From: Gammaproteobacteria bacterium | GTDB taxonomy: Bacteria > Pseudomonadota > Gammaproteobacteria > Pseudomonadales > Pseudohongiellaceae | Reading direction: 5' to 3' | NCBI GenBank assembly: GCA_029244985.1 | Contig: JAQWQD010000024.1 | Coordinates: 62,001 to 126,000, forward strand | Length of the DNA: 64,000 nucleotides | In this document: one piece after another, positions 54,064 to 63,708 of the stretch | Layout of the letters: the number at the start of each line of letters is the position of its first letter | How positions within the stretch are numbered: position 1 is the stretch's first letter | The notes under the pieces: generated by a model | Databases searched by the model: none | Told to the model about the DNA's origin: nothing | What the model saw: only the letters and a program-made list of their open reading frames with translations | Position numbers and translations under genes: made by a program

Positions 54064-55920
54064 ATGATTCCTGCTCGCAGCACAGTTCGCTCAGCCGCAT
54101 TGACGCTAATCCTTGTAAACGCCGTCTGCGCCCAAGGTGCGGACAACTCAAGCAACGAAAATCTCAGCGAATGGCCCATGTACAGGGGCAATGCCTCAGG
54201 CACAGGATACTCGGCGCTGGATCAAATTACGGCTGAAAATGTCGATAATTTGGAAGTTGCCTGGAGCTATTCGCTGCGCAATGATTCCACTGATAATGCC
54301 CGTAATCCAAATTCTCAAGTGACTCCAATTGTTGTGGATGGGGTAATGTATTTTCCTACTTTAGATCGGGTGGTCGCAATTGACCCTCTTAGTGGAGCAG
54401 AACTCTGGAGTCATTCTGTTCCTCTTAATTCCCCGTCGCGCCGAGGAGTCTCCTATTGGCCAGGGCAGGGTGGAATTTCTCCTCGGATCTTTTATACCGC
54501 GTTTGATCAACTCGTGGCTTTGGATGCAGAAACAGGCGAAATTGACCGGGAATTTGGCGAATCAGGAATGGTCGGTTTAGGCATTCCCTATATTTCAGTG
54601 CCATTCGTTTATGAGGGAGTCATCGTTGTTGGCGCCAATACACCACGAGGTGCGAGTGGCGGCATTGGAAATGCTCGCGCTTTCAGTGCAATTAATGGCA
54701 ACAAGTTATGGGAATTCGAATCGGTTCCGCAACCAGGTAAGCCGGGAAACGAAACTTGGGAAGGTGATAGCTGGATGGGTAGGTTAGGGGCGAATGCCTG
54801 GCCTTTCTATTTCACTGTGGACAGGGAAAGAGATCAGCTCTACATACCGTTAGCTTCTCCCATTCCCTTTGGTTATGGCGGTGATCGTGCGGGATCTAAC
54901 TTATATGCAAATTCAGTTGTGGCAGTAAATATTCACAGCGGTGAATACGATTGGCATTTTCAAACCATTCATCATGATCTATGGGATCATGATCCACCGG
55001 CACCACCTACTTTATTTGATGTCAGTTATAATGGCAGGATAATTCCTTCTCTCGGCGTAACCACAAAATCTGGTTATCTCTATGTACTCGATCGCGAAAC
55101 TGGCGAACCAGTCTATGGCGTTGAAGAAAGAGTAGTGCCCCAAAGCGAAGTGCCGGGCGAAGAAACATTTGCAACCCAACCTATTCCCATTAGACCCGCA
55201 CCTTTGGCGAGGGTCAGTTACGATGCTTCCGAATTAGTAACCGCACAGGATACAAGCGCCGAACATGCTAATTCCTGTAGAGAGCTGGTAAATTCAATAG
55301 GCAGCATTTATAACGCAGGGCCCTTTACACCATGGACCTACAGGCCCGACGGCAGTGATGGGCAAACCACTTTGTTATTTCCCGGACTAGCAGGGGGACC
55401 AAACTGGGGTGGCCTAGCCCACAACCCAAACAATGGCTATGTCTATGTATTCGCTGCTGATATTGGAACTTTTGGCTGGATGGAAGATTCAGAGCCCGGT
55501 TCAGCATTCCCCTATGTTAGATCTGGGCCGCGACCAGCAGGTTTTGATGTGCGGATCAATGGCAAAAGTATGCCTTGCCAAAAACCACCTTGGGGGAAAC
55601 TAACTGCCGTAGACACGAGCTCTGGCAACATTGCTTGGCAGATTCCCTTAGGAATCACCGAAGGACTAACAGTCGATAAACAACTTACAGGCCGACCAGG
55701 TCGTGCGGGCGCAATTATCACGGGAAGCAACTTACTCTTTATTGCCGCAACCGATGACAATTATTTTCGCGCTCTGGACGCAACTAGTGGAGAAATTATT
55801 TGGGAAGACGTAATGGAACAACGTGGCAACGCCAACCCGATGACTTTTCTAGGTAGCGACGGCAAACAATATGTTGTTATTACGGCAACCGATACCGTCT
55901 TAAGTTATGCACTGCCCTAA
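54064..55920 (+). CDS. PQQ-dependent dehydrogenase (GDH-like lineage), copy 1
   Basis: A 618-residue exported quinoprotein with a signal peptide ending VCAQG. It has the PQQ propeller pattern (EWPMYRGNASGTGYS, and later HHDLWDHDPPAPPTLFDV with the catalytic Asp). The vicinal Cys pair of the methanol-dehydrogenase lineage is absent; the equivalent segment reads SRRGVSYW. This places it with the membrane glucose-dehydrogenase-like or sorbose-dehydrogenase-like group, without the N-terminal membrane domain. It is 26 bp upstream of a paralogue. Confidence 0.88.
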   Translation: MIPARSTVRSAALTLILVNAVCAQGADNSSNENLSEWPMYRGNASGTGYSALDQITAENVDNLEVAWSYSLRNDSTDNARNPNSQVTPIVVDGVMYFPTLDRVVAIDPLSGAELWSHSVPLNSPSRRGVSYWPGQGGISPRIFYTAFDQLVALDAETGEIDREFGESGMVGLGIPYISVPFVYEGVIVVGANTPRGASGGIGNARAFSAINGNKLWEFESVPQPGKPGNETWEGDSWMGRLGANAWPFYFTVDRERDQLYIPLASPIPFGYGGDRAGSNLYANSVVAVNIHSGEYDWHFQTIHHDLWDHDPPAPPTLFDVSYNGRIIPSLGVTTKSGYLYVLDRETGEPVYGVEERVVPQSEVPGEETFATQPIPIRPAPLARVSYDASELVTAQDTSAEHANSCRELVNSIGSIYNAGPFTPWTYRPDGSDGQTTLLFPGLAGGPNWGGLAHNPNNGYVYVFAADIGTFGWMEDSEPGSAFPYVRSGPRPAGFDVRINGKSMPCQKPPWGKLTAVDTSSGNIAWQIPLGITEGLTVDKQLTGRPGRAGAIITGSNLLFIAATDDNYFRALDATSGEIIWEDVMEQRGNANPMTFLGSDGKQYVVITATDTVLSYALP

Positions 55921-55946
55921 CTAAAAAACTAATGAGGAATTTGTAA

Positions 55947-57941
55947 GTGCGAATACTGAGAGCGTCTCAAAAATCATTTCAAAAAACAGCGGCTGCAATT
56001 TCCGTTGGAATATTATTAGTGATCGCTTCCCAAACCGCGCTCAGCCAATATGGAACCGGTTCAGGAGATTGGCCAAGTTATGGCGGTGATGCTGGCTCGA
56101 CGAAATACTCGCCTTTAAATCAAATAACTCCTGAAAACTTCGAAGATTTAGAAGTCGCATGGACCTGGACTTCAATCGATGCAGATTTAGACCTCGAGGC
56201 GATACTTGAAGTAAATGAAACCGTACGCATAAATAATTTTCAAGGTACGCCATTAATGATTGATGGCACGCTTTATATAATTACTGCTGTAAATCAAATC
56301 GCTGCGATTAACCCTGCAACCGGCGAAACACTTTGGTCATATAACCCCGAAGTCTATCTAGGTAGTACACCAGTTAACTATATTGGGTATCACAATCGCG
56401 GCCTGGCCTATTGGACAGATGGCAATGAAAAAAGGGTGATAGCTGGCACTAATGACGGTTATTTGATCTCAATTAATGCTGAAACTGGAGTACCAGATGT
56501 TCTCTTTAGTGAAGGCAAGGTCGATTTGGCCGATGGTCTACCTCGAGCTACGCGTGACAATTTAGACTGGACCGGGGCCCAACCTGTTGCCGTGGTTTCC
56601 CCACCTATCGTGGTAGGCGATATTGTAATCACCTCTTCAATTACCCAGGCCCGCCCTATTAATCGTGAACGACCACCCATGTGGGTGCGTGGTTACAATG
56701 TTCGAACAGGACAGCACGTTTGGGATTTTCATACAATTCCTTTAGCAGGCGAGTATGGTGTTGAAACCTGGGAAGAAGAATCATGGCGCCGCACTGGTAA
56801 TTCCGGCGTCTGGTCAATGATGAGCGCCGACCCTGAATTAGGTTTAGTGTATTTACCAATTGATGCGCCCACTGATGACTTTTACGGTGGCAATCGCCCT
56901 GGCGATAATTTATTTAGTCAAAGTATAGTTGCCGTAGATGCACAAACCGGCAAACGTCGCTGGCACTTTCAAATGGTGCATCATGGCCTGTGGGATTACG
57001 ATCCACCCGCTGCTCCCAACTTACTTGACATAACCGTCGAAGGCAGGGAAATAAAAGCATTAGCACAAATTACCAAACAAGGTTTTGTCTATACCTTCGA
57101 TAGAGAAACTGGTGAGCCAGTTTGGGTCATTGAAGAAAGAGAAGTTCCTCAAGAACCCCTAATACCAGGAGAGAGACTCTCCGCCACTCAACCTTTCCCT
57201 ACTAAACCACCACCCTTTGAAGGCCAAGGTCTAACTGTAGCTGACCTTGTCGATTTCACTCCTGAATTAAGGGCAGAAGCAGAGCAAATTATTGCTGACT
57301 ACACTTACGGATCTTTATTCACGCCACCAAGCTTGTCGATTCCTGGCGGTAATCGAGGAACTATCCTTCGGCCTAGCGCGGGTGGTGGGGCTAACTGGAT
57401 GGGCGCAGCAGTTGACCCCGAAACAGGCATTCTTTATGTTCCATCTTCAGATTCAATCTCCGTACCCGTAGTAGTTGAAACAAATCCAGATGAATCTACC
57501 TTGCGCTATCGACGCATTTCCTACGCTGGTGCACGCGGCCCTGAGGGCTTGCCATTATTAAAACCACCTTATTCAACCATAACCGCTATTGACATGAATA
57601 AAGGAGAAATTCTTTGGCAAGTTCCAAACGGTGATCGCGCACCAAACGTAGAAAATAACCCTGCCGTTGAAGGAATAGATCTACCCCCTCTTGGTGGTGG
57701 CGGCCGCAACCCCATACTTGCCACTCCTTCCATGTTAGTTCACGCGCAAAACTACCAAGATGGTCCCTTGATGATTGCTCGAGACAAGGACTCGGGCGAA
57801 GAACTAGGAGCAATCATTATGCCTGCTCGCGCAATCGCAGCCCCCATGACTTATGAAGTCGATGGCAAACAATTTATCGTCGTGGCAGTACTTACTGAGC
57901 CCACACCGCGATTGTTCGCCTGGGCATTACCAAACAATTGA
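55947..57941 (+). CDS. PQQ-dependent dehydrogenase (GDH-like lineage), copy 2
   Basis: A 664-residue exported quinoprotein, start GTG with GAGG upstream, signal peptide ending ALSQY. It shares GDWPSYGGDAGSTKYSPLNQ and VHHGLWDYDPPAAPNLLD with copy 1 and also lacks the vicinal Cys pair (HNRGLAYW). It is longer by insertions near residues 390-430 and 515-545. The tandem pair most likely arose by duplication and may cover different substrates. PQQ biosynthesis genes are not in this window. Confidence 0.9.
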   Translation: MRILRASQKSFQKTAAAISVGILLVIASQTALSQYGTGSGDWPSYGGDAGSTKYSPLNQITPENFEDLEVAWTWTSIDADLDLEAILEVNETVRINNFQGTPLMIDGTLYIITAVNQIAAINPATGETLWSYNPEVYLGSTPVNYIGYHNRGLAYWTDGNEKRVIAGTNDGYLISINAETGVPDVLFSEGKVDLADGLPRATRDNLDWTGAQPVAVVSPPIVVGDIVITSSITQARPINRERPPMWVRGYNVRTGQHVWDFHTIPLAGEYGVETWEEESWRRTGNSGVWSMMSADPELGLVYLPIDAPTDDFYGGNRPGDNLFSQSIVAVDAQTGKRRWHFQMVHHGLWDYDPPAAPNLLDITVEGREIKALAQITKQGFVYTFDRETGEPVWVIEEREVPQEPLIPGERLSATQPFPTKPPPFEGQGLTVADLVDFTPELRAEAEQIIADYTYGSLFTPPSLSIPGGNRGTILRPSAGGGANWMGAAVDPETGILYVPSSDSISVPVVVETNPDESTLRYRRISYAGARGPEGLPLLKPPYSTITAIDMNKGEILWQVPNGDRAPNVENNPAVEGIDLPPLGGGGRNPILATPSMLVHAQNYQDGPLMIARDKDSGEELGAIIMPARAIAAPMTYEVDGKQFIVVAVLTEPTPRLFAWALPNN

Positions 57942-58043
57942 TAAAAGGAATAAGGTTTTTTCAGGTACTCGTCACTATTTTCATACCCAACAGAAAAATC
58001 AGCAAAGCATTATTTTTTGCTGACTCAAAATAGAGGAAGAAAA

Positions 58044-58988
58044 ATGAAAAATATTAATAGTAATGTCACCCGCCATAAGATTGGCAGACTATCCATTCCA
58101 GATTATATTCCTGGGGTAATTGCTGCTTTAGTGCTTTTATTTGGCTTTCCATTTGTCGTTCAAAGTCAGCAGGCCGCTGAAATCACAATTGAAACTGTAA
58201 CAGAAGGCCGGCATGTTCTATTCGGTCGCGGCGGCAATATTCTTGCCTCCATAGGAGACCAAGGAGTTTTGATTGTGGACTCTCAGTTTCCAGACATGGT
58301 ACCTAAGTACCAGTCTACTATTCGTTCCTTGGGTGGTGGCGATGTCGATTTCACTATTAATAGTCACTGGCATTTCGATCATGCCGATGGGAACCAATTG
58401 CTTGGGGAAGCAGGTTCATGGATAGTTTCCCAATCTCATTCTCGCGACATGATGACCAGACACAACACCATTAATACAGTCGTCGCACCATTAATAGAAC
58501 AAGCCCCCTACTCCACTGCTGGTGTGCCAGTTGCAACTTATGAAACTCGCATGGAAATGTTTTTTAATGGCGAGAAAATCGATTTAATACATGCAGGTCC
58601 AGCCCATACGATGGGGGATACAGCTACTTTCTTTCGCGGATCCAACATTGTTCACATGGGAGATGTATATAACAATTCTGGCTATCCTTTTATTGATGCT
58701 GATAATGGCGGCGACCTAGAAGGCATGATCGCATTCTGCGAGGCCGTTTTAAGTGAGATCAATATTGACACGGTAGTCGTTCCAGGTCATGGGCCGGTCG
58801 CTGACTATAACGGCCTGGCAGAATACATCACTATGCTCACAGAAATTCGAGGCAAGATGATGGTATTGATTGCCCAGGGAGCAACTTTAGAAGAAGTCAT
58901 CGCTGCCAATCCAACTGCAAATTGGGATGCACGCATGGGCGACTCCAGGCGACTAATCGATCGAGCTTATTTAAGTTTGACCCGTTAG
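58044..58988 (+). CDS. Exported MBL-fold metallo-hydrolase
   Basis: A 314-residue protein starting at the ATG at 58044 with GAGGAAG upstream. An N-terminal hydrophobic segment acts as signal or anchor (ending VQSQQ). The canonical HxHxDH zinc motif is intact in NSHWHFDHADGN, followed by AGPAHTMGDT and VVPGHGP. It resembles MBL proteins often found near quinoproteins and is distinct from the B3-like gene at 42581, which has Gln in the first position. Confidence 0.88.
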   Translation: MKNINSNVTRHKIGRLSIPDYIPGVIAALVLLFGFPFVVQSQQAAEITIETVTEGRHVLFGRGGNILASIGDQGVLIVDSQFPDMVPKYQSTIRSLGGGDVDFTINSHWHFDHADGNQLLGEAGSWIVSQSHSRDMMTRHNTINTVVAPLIEQAPYSTAGVPVATYETRMEMFFNGEKIDLIHAGPAHTMGDTATFFRGSNIVHMGDVYNNSGYPFIDADNGGDLEGMIAFCEAVLSEINIDTVVVPGHGPVADYNGLAEYITMLTEIRGKMMVLIAQGATLEEVIAANPTANWDARMGDSRRLIDRAYLSLTR

Positions 58989-59033
58989 GTCTGACTCATT
59001 AATTCAAAAAGTTTTAAAAAGAAAGGACTGCAC

Positions 59034-61817
59034 ATGAGTAGAAGAACTCAAATAGGGTTTTTATCGGCATCCATAATTTGCCTATGTATTGCTAGCCCAT
59101 TGACAGCACAAACCACAATCGGTGACCTGCCCATGGATCAAACAGCTACGGATGCAATCTTGGCTGCTACTACTTCAAGAGATTTTCTAACAGAGTGGAT
59201 CGATGTCCTTCCAGAGCACCCTACAGTGCCAAGCCCCCGCGACGTAATTGGTTACACCATCGGCACACCGGGTGAACTAACTCAGGTTGAAGATATTTAT
59301 GCTTACTTTACTGCGTTGGCCGAAGCCTCGGATCGAGTGGAAGTGTTTTCTCTCGGCCAAAGTTTTGAAGAACGAGATATGTTAGTTGTTGCGATTTCTG
59401 CTGAGAAAAATATTGCCGACATAGAAACTTACAAAGGGTATCTAAACGAATTATCCGATCCTCGCACACTTAATCGCAGTGAGGCGAATCAGATTATCGA
59501 TGATGCCTTGCCGATCTTCTGGATGACCGCTGGATTGCATTCCCCGGAGCTGGGCCCACCTGAGATGGTCATGGAATTAGCGTACCGACTTGCCGTCGAA
59601 ACACGGGAACCCTTCGCGAATATTCGAGACAATGTTATTACGTTGATTACACCGGTGTTTGATGTCGATGGCAGAGCACGTCAAGTCGATTGGTACAAAA
59701 CGAATATTGCCGGCCACACCAATTACTTTGATATGCCGCCGCGGGGAGTTCCATTTTGGGGCCACTATACACGCCATGACAATAATCGCGACGGCATTTC
59801 CATAACCCAACCCATTACACTGAACTACAACAATGGCGTCTATGAATATAAACCCACAGTTAGTCTCGATCTGCATGAATCTGTCCCACTACTTTATGTG
59901 GCAGGTGGAACAGGACCTTATAACGAGGGCGTTAGCCCTATTACCATTGGTGAATGGCAACTCTTAGCTAATTATGAAATTTCACGCCTCACTGGACTTG
60001 GATTGGAAGGTGTTTGGACTTGGGGTTTTTACACCGGCTGGTACCCTGGCTATATGTTATGGGTGACTAACAACCACAATGGTATGGGCCGCTTCTATGA
60101 AACTTTCGGTAATGGCAGCGCCGAAACCATGGAAAGAGATTTAAGCAATTCCAGCTATGCAGGCGAACCAGTTATAGATCGTACCTGGTACCGCGCAGCA
60201 CCACCGCCTAAAAAATTCACCTGGTCCATGCGCAATAATACCAACTACATGCAAAGTGGCGTTATTGCTTCACTAGAAATGGTCGCGCAAAACAAACGTC
60301 TGTTTCTTTCCAACTTCTATCAGAAAGGGGTGGAAGCATTACTTAAAAGCGAAGAAGACCCACCCTATGCTTTCCTCATTCCTGAAGAACAGACTGATCC
60401 AGAATCAGCGAATTATATGATAGGCGCACTCCATCGACATGCAATAGAAATGCAACGATCGAACACTAATAGAACGTTCGGCGAAATCGAAGTTAAAAGC
60501 GGAGACATTCTAATCAATCTGAACCAACCTTATGGTCAACTTGCAAAGACTCTATTAGAGAAACAGAATTTTCCAACTGATGTGGAAGTTCCACCTTATG
60601 ATGATGTAGCCTGGACCTTCGGACTAGTCTATGGCGTCGATGTTATTCCTATTGACGACCCAAACATTTGGGTTCATGCCTCAAGAAGGTTTAGGGAAGG
60701 GGATGAGTTTTTACCAAAAACTGAACCACCAGAAGAAGGTCAGATCTGGGTTATCACAAATCATGCACAGCGTGAGCTTGGGCCGACTAGATTTGCTTTA
60801 GGTGATATCGAGGTTTTAATCGCCGAAGAGTCATTCGAAGCGAACAATAATGAATTTCCGGCAGGAAGTTTCATTATAGACATGGGCGAGTTAAATAATC
60901 GAAACCGCGATCATGTCAAAAAAATACTAGCGGATACTAATCTGCCCATTTCAAATCTAACATCCATGCCTGAAGTTTCTACCCATGAATTAGATTTACC
61001 ACGACTGGGAATCTACCAAGCTTGGTCTTCAACCCAGAATGCAGGCTGGGTACGTTACAGTCTGGATGAAGCAGATGTTCCCTACACTTTGTTTTCCAAA
61101 GATCGAGCTCGCCTCGGAAATTTGCAGCGGGATTTTGATGTCATCCTAATTCCACATATGAGTTCCGGCACCAACTTAGCCTCAATCATTGGTGGTATCG
61201 ATCCAAAATGGTCGCCTCTTCCTTATACAAATAGTAATGACACTCCAAATCTTGGTCATATACTCAGCTCAGATGACATAACAGGCGGTATGGGGTTCGA
61301 GGGCATGGCTGCCATTGAACAATTTATAAGAGAAGGCGGAACTTTAGTGACTCTAGGTTCAGCCGGAGTCATTGCTTCTGATTCAGGAATATTGCGGGGG
61401 ATTAACAAACGCGGCCCGAGTGGAATGAATACACCAGGCTCAGTGATGACAGCAAAAATAAACGACCATCATTCGCCACTAGTTTACGGTTATAATGAGA
61501 TTACCCATGTATTTCGCGGTAATGGTCCAGTATTTTCTCTTCCAGATTATGACCGCCGATATTCACCTCTGCAGTTTGGCACCAAGCACTGGGATGAAGA
61601 TTTGGAAGAGGACAACGGCAGCCTAAATCCTCCACTAGTTATGTCTGGCGGGATTGTTCAAGGTGCAAATATTATTGATGGTGAGCCAGCAATTGTCAGT
61701 AAACCACTTGATGAAGGCCAAGTCGTTATGCTGAATTGGAATCCCATGCATAGACATGTGAATTTACATGACCATGGGTTTGTATATAACGCGATTCTTA
61801 ATTGGAATGATTTATAA
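59034..61817 (+). CDS. Large exported M14-family zinc carboxypeptidase with amidotransferase-like C-terminal domain
   Basis: A 927-residue exported protein (signal peptide ending LTAQ). Residues 85-420 form an M14 peptidase domain with zinc ligands H169 and E172 (GLHSPELG) and H281 (LDLHES). Residues ~640-920 look like a class I amidotransferase-like or ThuA-like domain (DVILIPHMSSG, then EQFIREGGTLVTLGSAG). Typical M14 enzymes have 300-400 residues. The gene is the last of the run that starts at 54064 and may degrade peptides or amino-acid conjugates made available by the upstream hydrolases. Confidence 0.85.
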   Translation: MSRRTQIGFLSASIICLCIASPLTAQTTIGDLPMDQTATDAILAATTSRDFLTEWIDVLPEHPTVPSPRDVIGYTIGTPGELTQVEDIYAYFTALAEASDRVEVFSLGQSFEERDMLVVAISAEKNIADIETYKGYLNELSDPRTLNRSEANQIIDDALPIFWMTAGLHSPELGPPEMVMELAYRLAVETREPFANIRDNVITLITPVFDVDGRARQVDWYKTNIAGHTNYFDMPPRGVPFWGHYTRHDNNRDGISITQPITLNYNNGVYEYKPTVSLDLHESVPLLYVAGGTGPYNEGVSPITIGEWQLLANYEISRLTGLGLEGVWTWGFYTGWYPGYMLWVTNNHNGMGRFYETFGNGSAETMERDLSNSSYAGEPVIDRTWYRAAPPPKKFTWSMRNNTNYMQSGVIASLEMVAQNKRLFLSNFYQKGVEALLKSEEDPPYAFLIPEEQTDPESANYMIGALHRHAIEMQRSNTNRTFGEIEVKSGDILINLNQPYGQLAKTLLEKQNFPTDVEVPPYDDVAWTFGLVYGVDVIPIDDPNIWVHASRRFREGDEFLPKTEPPEEGQIWVITNHAQRELGPTRFALGDIEVLIAEESFEANNNEFPAGSFIIDMGELNNRNRDHVKKILADTNLPISNLTSMPEVSTHELDLPRLGIYQAWSSTQNAGWVRYSLDEADVPYTLFSKDRARLGNLQRDFDVILIPHMSSGTNLASIIGGIDPKWSPLPYTNSNDTPNLGHILSSDDITGGMGFEGMAAIEQFIREGGTLVTLGSAGVIASDSGILRGINKRGPSGMNTPGSVMTAKINDHHSPLVYGYNEITHVFRGNGPVFSLPDYDRRYSPLQFGTKHWDEDLEEDNGSLNPPLVMSGGIVQGANIIDGEPAIVSKPLDEGQVVMLNWNPMHRHVNLHDHGFVYNAILNWNDL

Positions 61818-61828
61818 AGCGACCTGGA

Positions 61829-63340
61829 TTAAATGGGGTCAAAATTTTCCCGCTTGGCCAACCATCTAGAGCCCAATATCGCATAGGAAAGATTTACAGC
61901 GAGCCCATATAGACCTGGATGAAAGCCCCAAACTTTGCCTGCGACTACAAAACTAAATGGTCCAAACGCTAAAGTAAGTGCAATTATGATGCCTAATACA
62001 AGTCCGATTAGAACTGGCCCAGTGCGCAACCCCGACCAATGAATCCCCAACATAAATGCTGGTGCGAGTTGAACAAGCAAATCGAACTTGCGATCAAGCA
62101 ACCCAATTAAAGACGTTTGTTCTTTTAGTAAAATTGCTAAAAGACTCAGAAGGCCCACGACTATCCAGGAACAACGTTTACCTAGACGAGTCAATTCCTG
62201 TTCTGATGCATTGGGCCTAATATGAACCCCATAGATATCCTTAATAAACATAGATGAAACCGAGAGCATGGCAGAATCAGCTGTCGACATTAAAGCAGCC
62301 AGGACTGCACTAAAAATAAGCACCACAAGCGCGTAGCCAAATAAGGATTGTTCTTGGACGATACGCAATATACTTGAAAGCGCCTGATCTGTGGCCGCCC
62401 CTTCAAGGCCTGGGATATAGGCCAGAGCATAAATACCGATAATTACTGCAATAAGTGCAGTAATAAAAGGCATGAACGCCATCACCGCAAAGCTCTGTCT
62501 TAAACCTTGTGTTGTTCTTGCTGAATAAATCCGCTGGATAAACTGCGGATAAAGCGCCCCTCCTATTCCAACCAAGAATATATAGCTCAGCCACTCTCTA
62601 AGCATGGAAGAGTTTGGTCTCTCCAATTTATCTAAATCAGAAGCCTGTGCAATTGTTTCCGTGGCAATCGAAAGCGGACCAAATTGGTTTATCACGAGAA
62701 GTAGTAACACAAAGAATCCTACAAACAATACTGAACCCTGAATAACATCTGTCCATGCTATTGCTCGCAGACCGCCAAGCGTTCCGTATATGACCATGAT
62801 CAATGCCAGTGATATAACACCGTAGTTGTAAGCAATATCTCCAGCTGGACCTGCCAGCCCTTGTAAGGCTCGACCCATAGTCATGAGTTGTGCAAGTAGG
62901 TAGTTGCTTAACGCTACTATCATGACAATGGATGAAATGGTTGCGAGAAAGCGCGAGTGAAAACGGTCTTTTAAATAATCAACTGGCGTGACGTAATTTC
63001 GACTCCGCGCAAGTGTCTGCAACTTAAACGCATAAGTACGCATAAATACAATAATAGCTAACATGTAATGAACACTAATTAGCCATGGGAAGCCCAAACG
63101 ATAACTAGCACCAGTCACACCAAATACGGTGTTGCCGCTGTATTGAGTAGCATAAAGGGTAAGAAACAAAACAAAAAAACTGAAGCCTCTGCCTGCGAGG
63201 TAGAAATCTTGAAGAGAATCTTCCTTACGAGCTTTACGACCTAACCAACCCAACAGAAGCAACGAACAAAGGTAAGCAGAAAAAAACAACCACGCGCCAA
63301 AACCAAATGGCAGCAAATTACTCACCCGACTTTCTCGCAT
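61829..63340 (-). CDS. Sodium:solute symporter (SSS family), second copy
   Basis: A 503-residue membrane transporter with about thirteen helices and SSS features: SLQDFYLAGRGFSFFVLFLT, TQYSGNTVFGVTGASYRLG, AIAWTDVIQGSVLFVGFF and ALMSTADSAMLSVSSMF. It overlaps the small membrane protein gene by 19 bp, so the two are coupled. It ends 11 bp from the convergent M14 gene. Confidence 0.92.
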   Translation of the reverse strand: MRESRVSNLLPFGFGAWLFFSAYLCSLLLLGWLGRKARKEDSLQDFYLAGRGFSFFVLFLTLYATQYSGNTVFGVTGASYRLGFPWLISVHYMLAIIVFMRTYAFKLQTLARSRNYVTPVDYLKDRFHSRFLATISSIVMIVALSNYLLAQLMTMGRALQGLAGPAGDIAYNYGVISLALIMVIYGTLGGLRAIAWTDVIQGSVLFVGFFVLLLLVINQFGPLSIATETIAQASDLDKLERPNSSMLREWLSYIFLVGIGGALYPQFIQRIYSARTTQGLRQSFAVMAFMPFITALIAVIIGIYALAYIPGLEGAATDQALSSILRIVQEQSLFGYALVVLIFSAVLAALMSTADSAMLSVSSMFIKDIYGVHIRPNASEQELTRLGKRCSWIVVGLLSLLAILLKEQTSLIGLLDRKFDLLVQLAPAFMLGIHWSGLRTGPVLIGLVLGIIIALTLAFGPFSFVVAGKVWGFHPGLYGLAVNLSYAILGSRWLAKRENFDPI

Positions 63341-63552
63341 GCTGACTCAGCATTCTGCAGGCAGAGCATTGCGGTAAACACCGATGTTAGGAAAAGCACT
63401 CCAAGACTAGCCAGAGCCCAAAGGGGGAAACCGTAAAACTGACGCGCGTCATTCTCAGGCCAATACCAAGGAATAACTAGCACTAACAGAAACAGATAAA
63501 TGACCGTGATAAAAGTACGATTTAGTGTTTTATGCTTAAAAGAACTAGACAT
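63322..63552 (-). CDS. DUF3311-like small membrane partner of the sodium symporter
   Basis: A 76-residue protein with two membrane helices (IYLFLLVLVIPWYWPENDAR and LWALASLGVLFLTSVFTAML). I use the ATG at 63552; an upstream TTG at 63558 is less likely. Small two-helix proteins of this type are found directly before SSS transporter genes and seem to be accessory subunits. Confidence 0.78.
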   Translation of the reverse strand: MSSSFKHKTLNRTFITVIYLFLLVLVIPWYWPENDARQFYGFPLWALASLGVLFLTSVFTAMLCLQNAESACEKVG

Positions 63553-63708
63553 GGTCAAATTATGAACTCCACATTAAGTTAATTAATCCTCAAATATAAA
63601 TGGCATAAAAATTTTTGCTGCGTTTATCTAAATCTTTCTGATTGCTATTATACTGCTCGGCACCCTGCGAGTTCTGTTATAAAGTTGCGAAAAATTCAAG
63701 GAAATAAA

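Noticed and set aside
54064-57941. Lanthanide-type call for the two tandem quinoproteins
   Set aside because: Both have Asp two residues after the catalytic Asp, but that pattern is normal in the GDH-like lineage and the vicinal Cys pair is missing, so it is not diagnostic.
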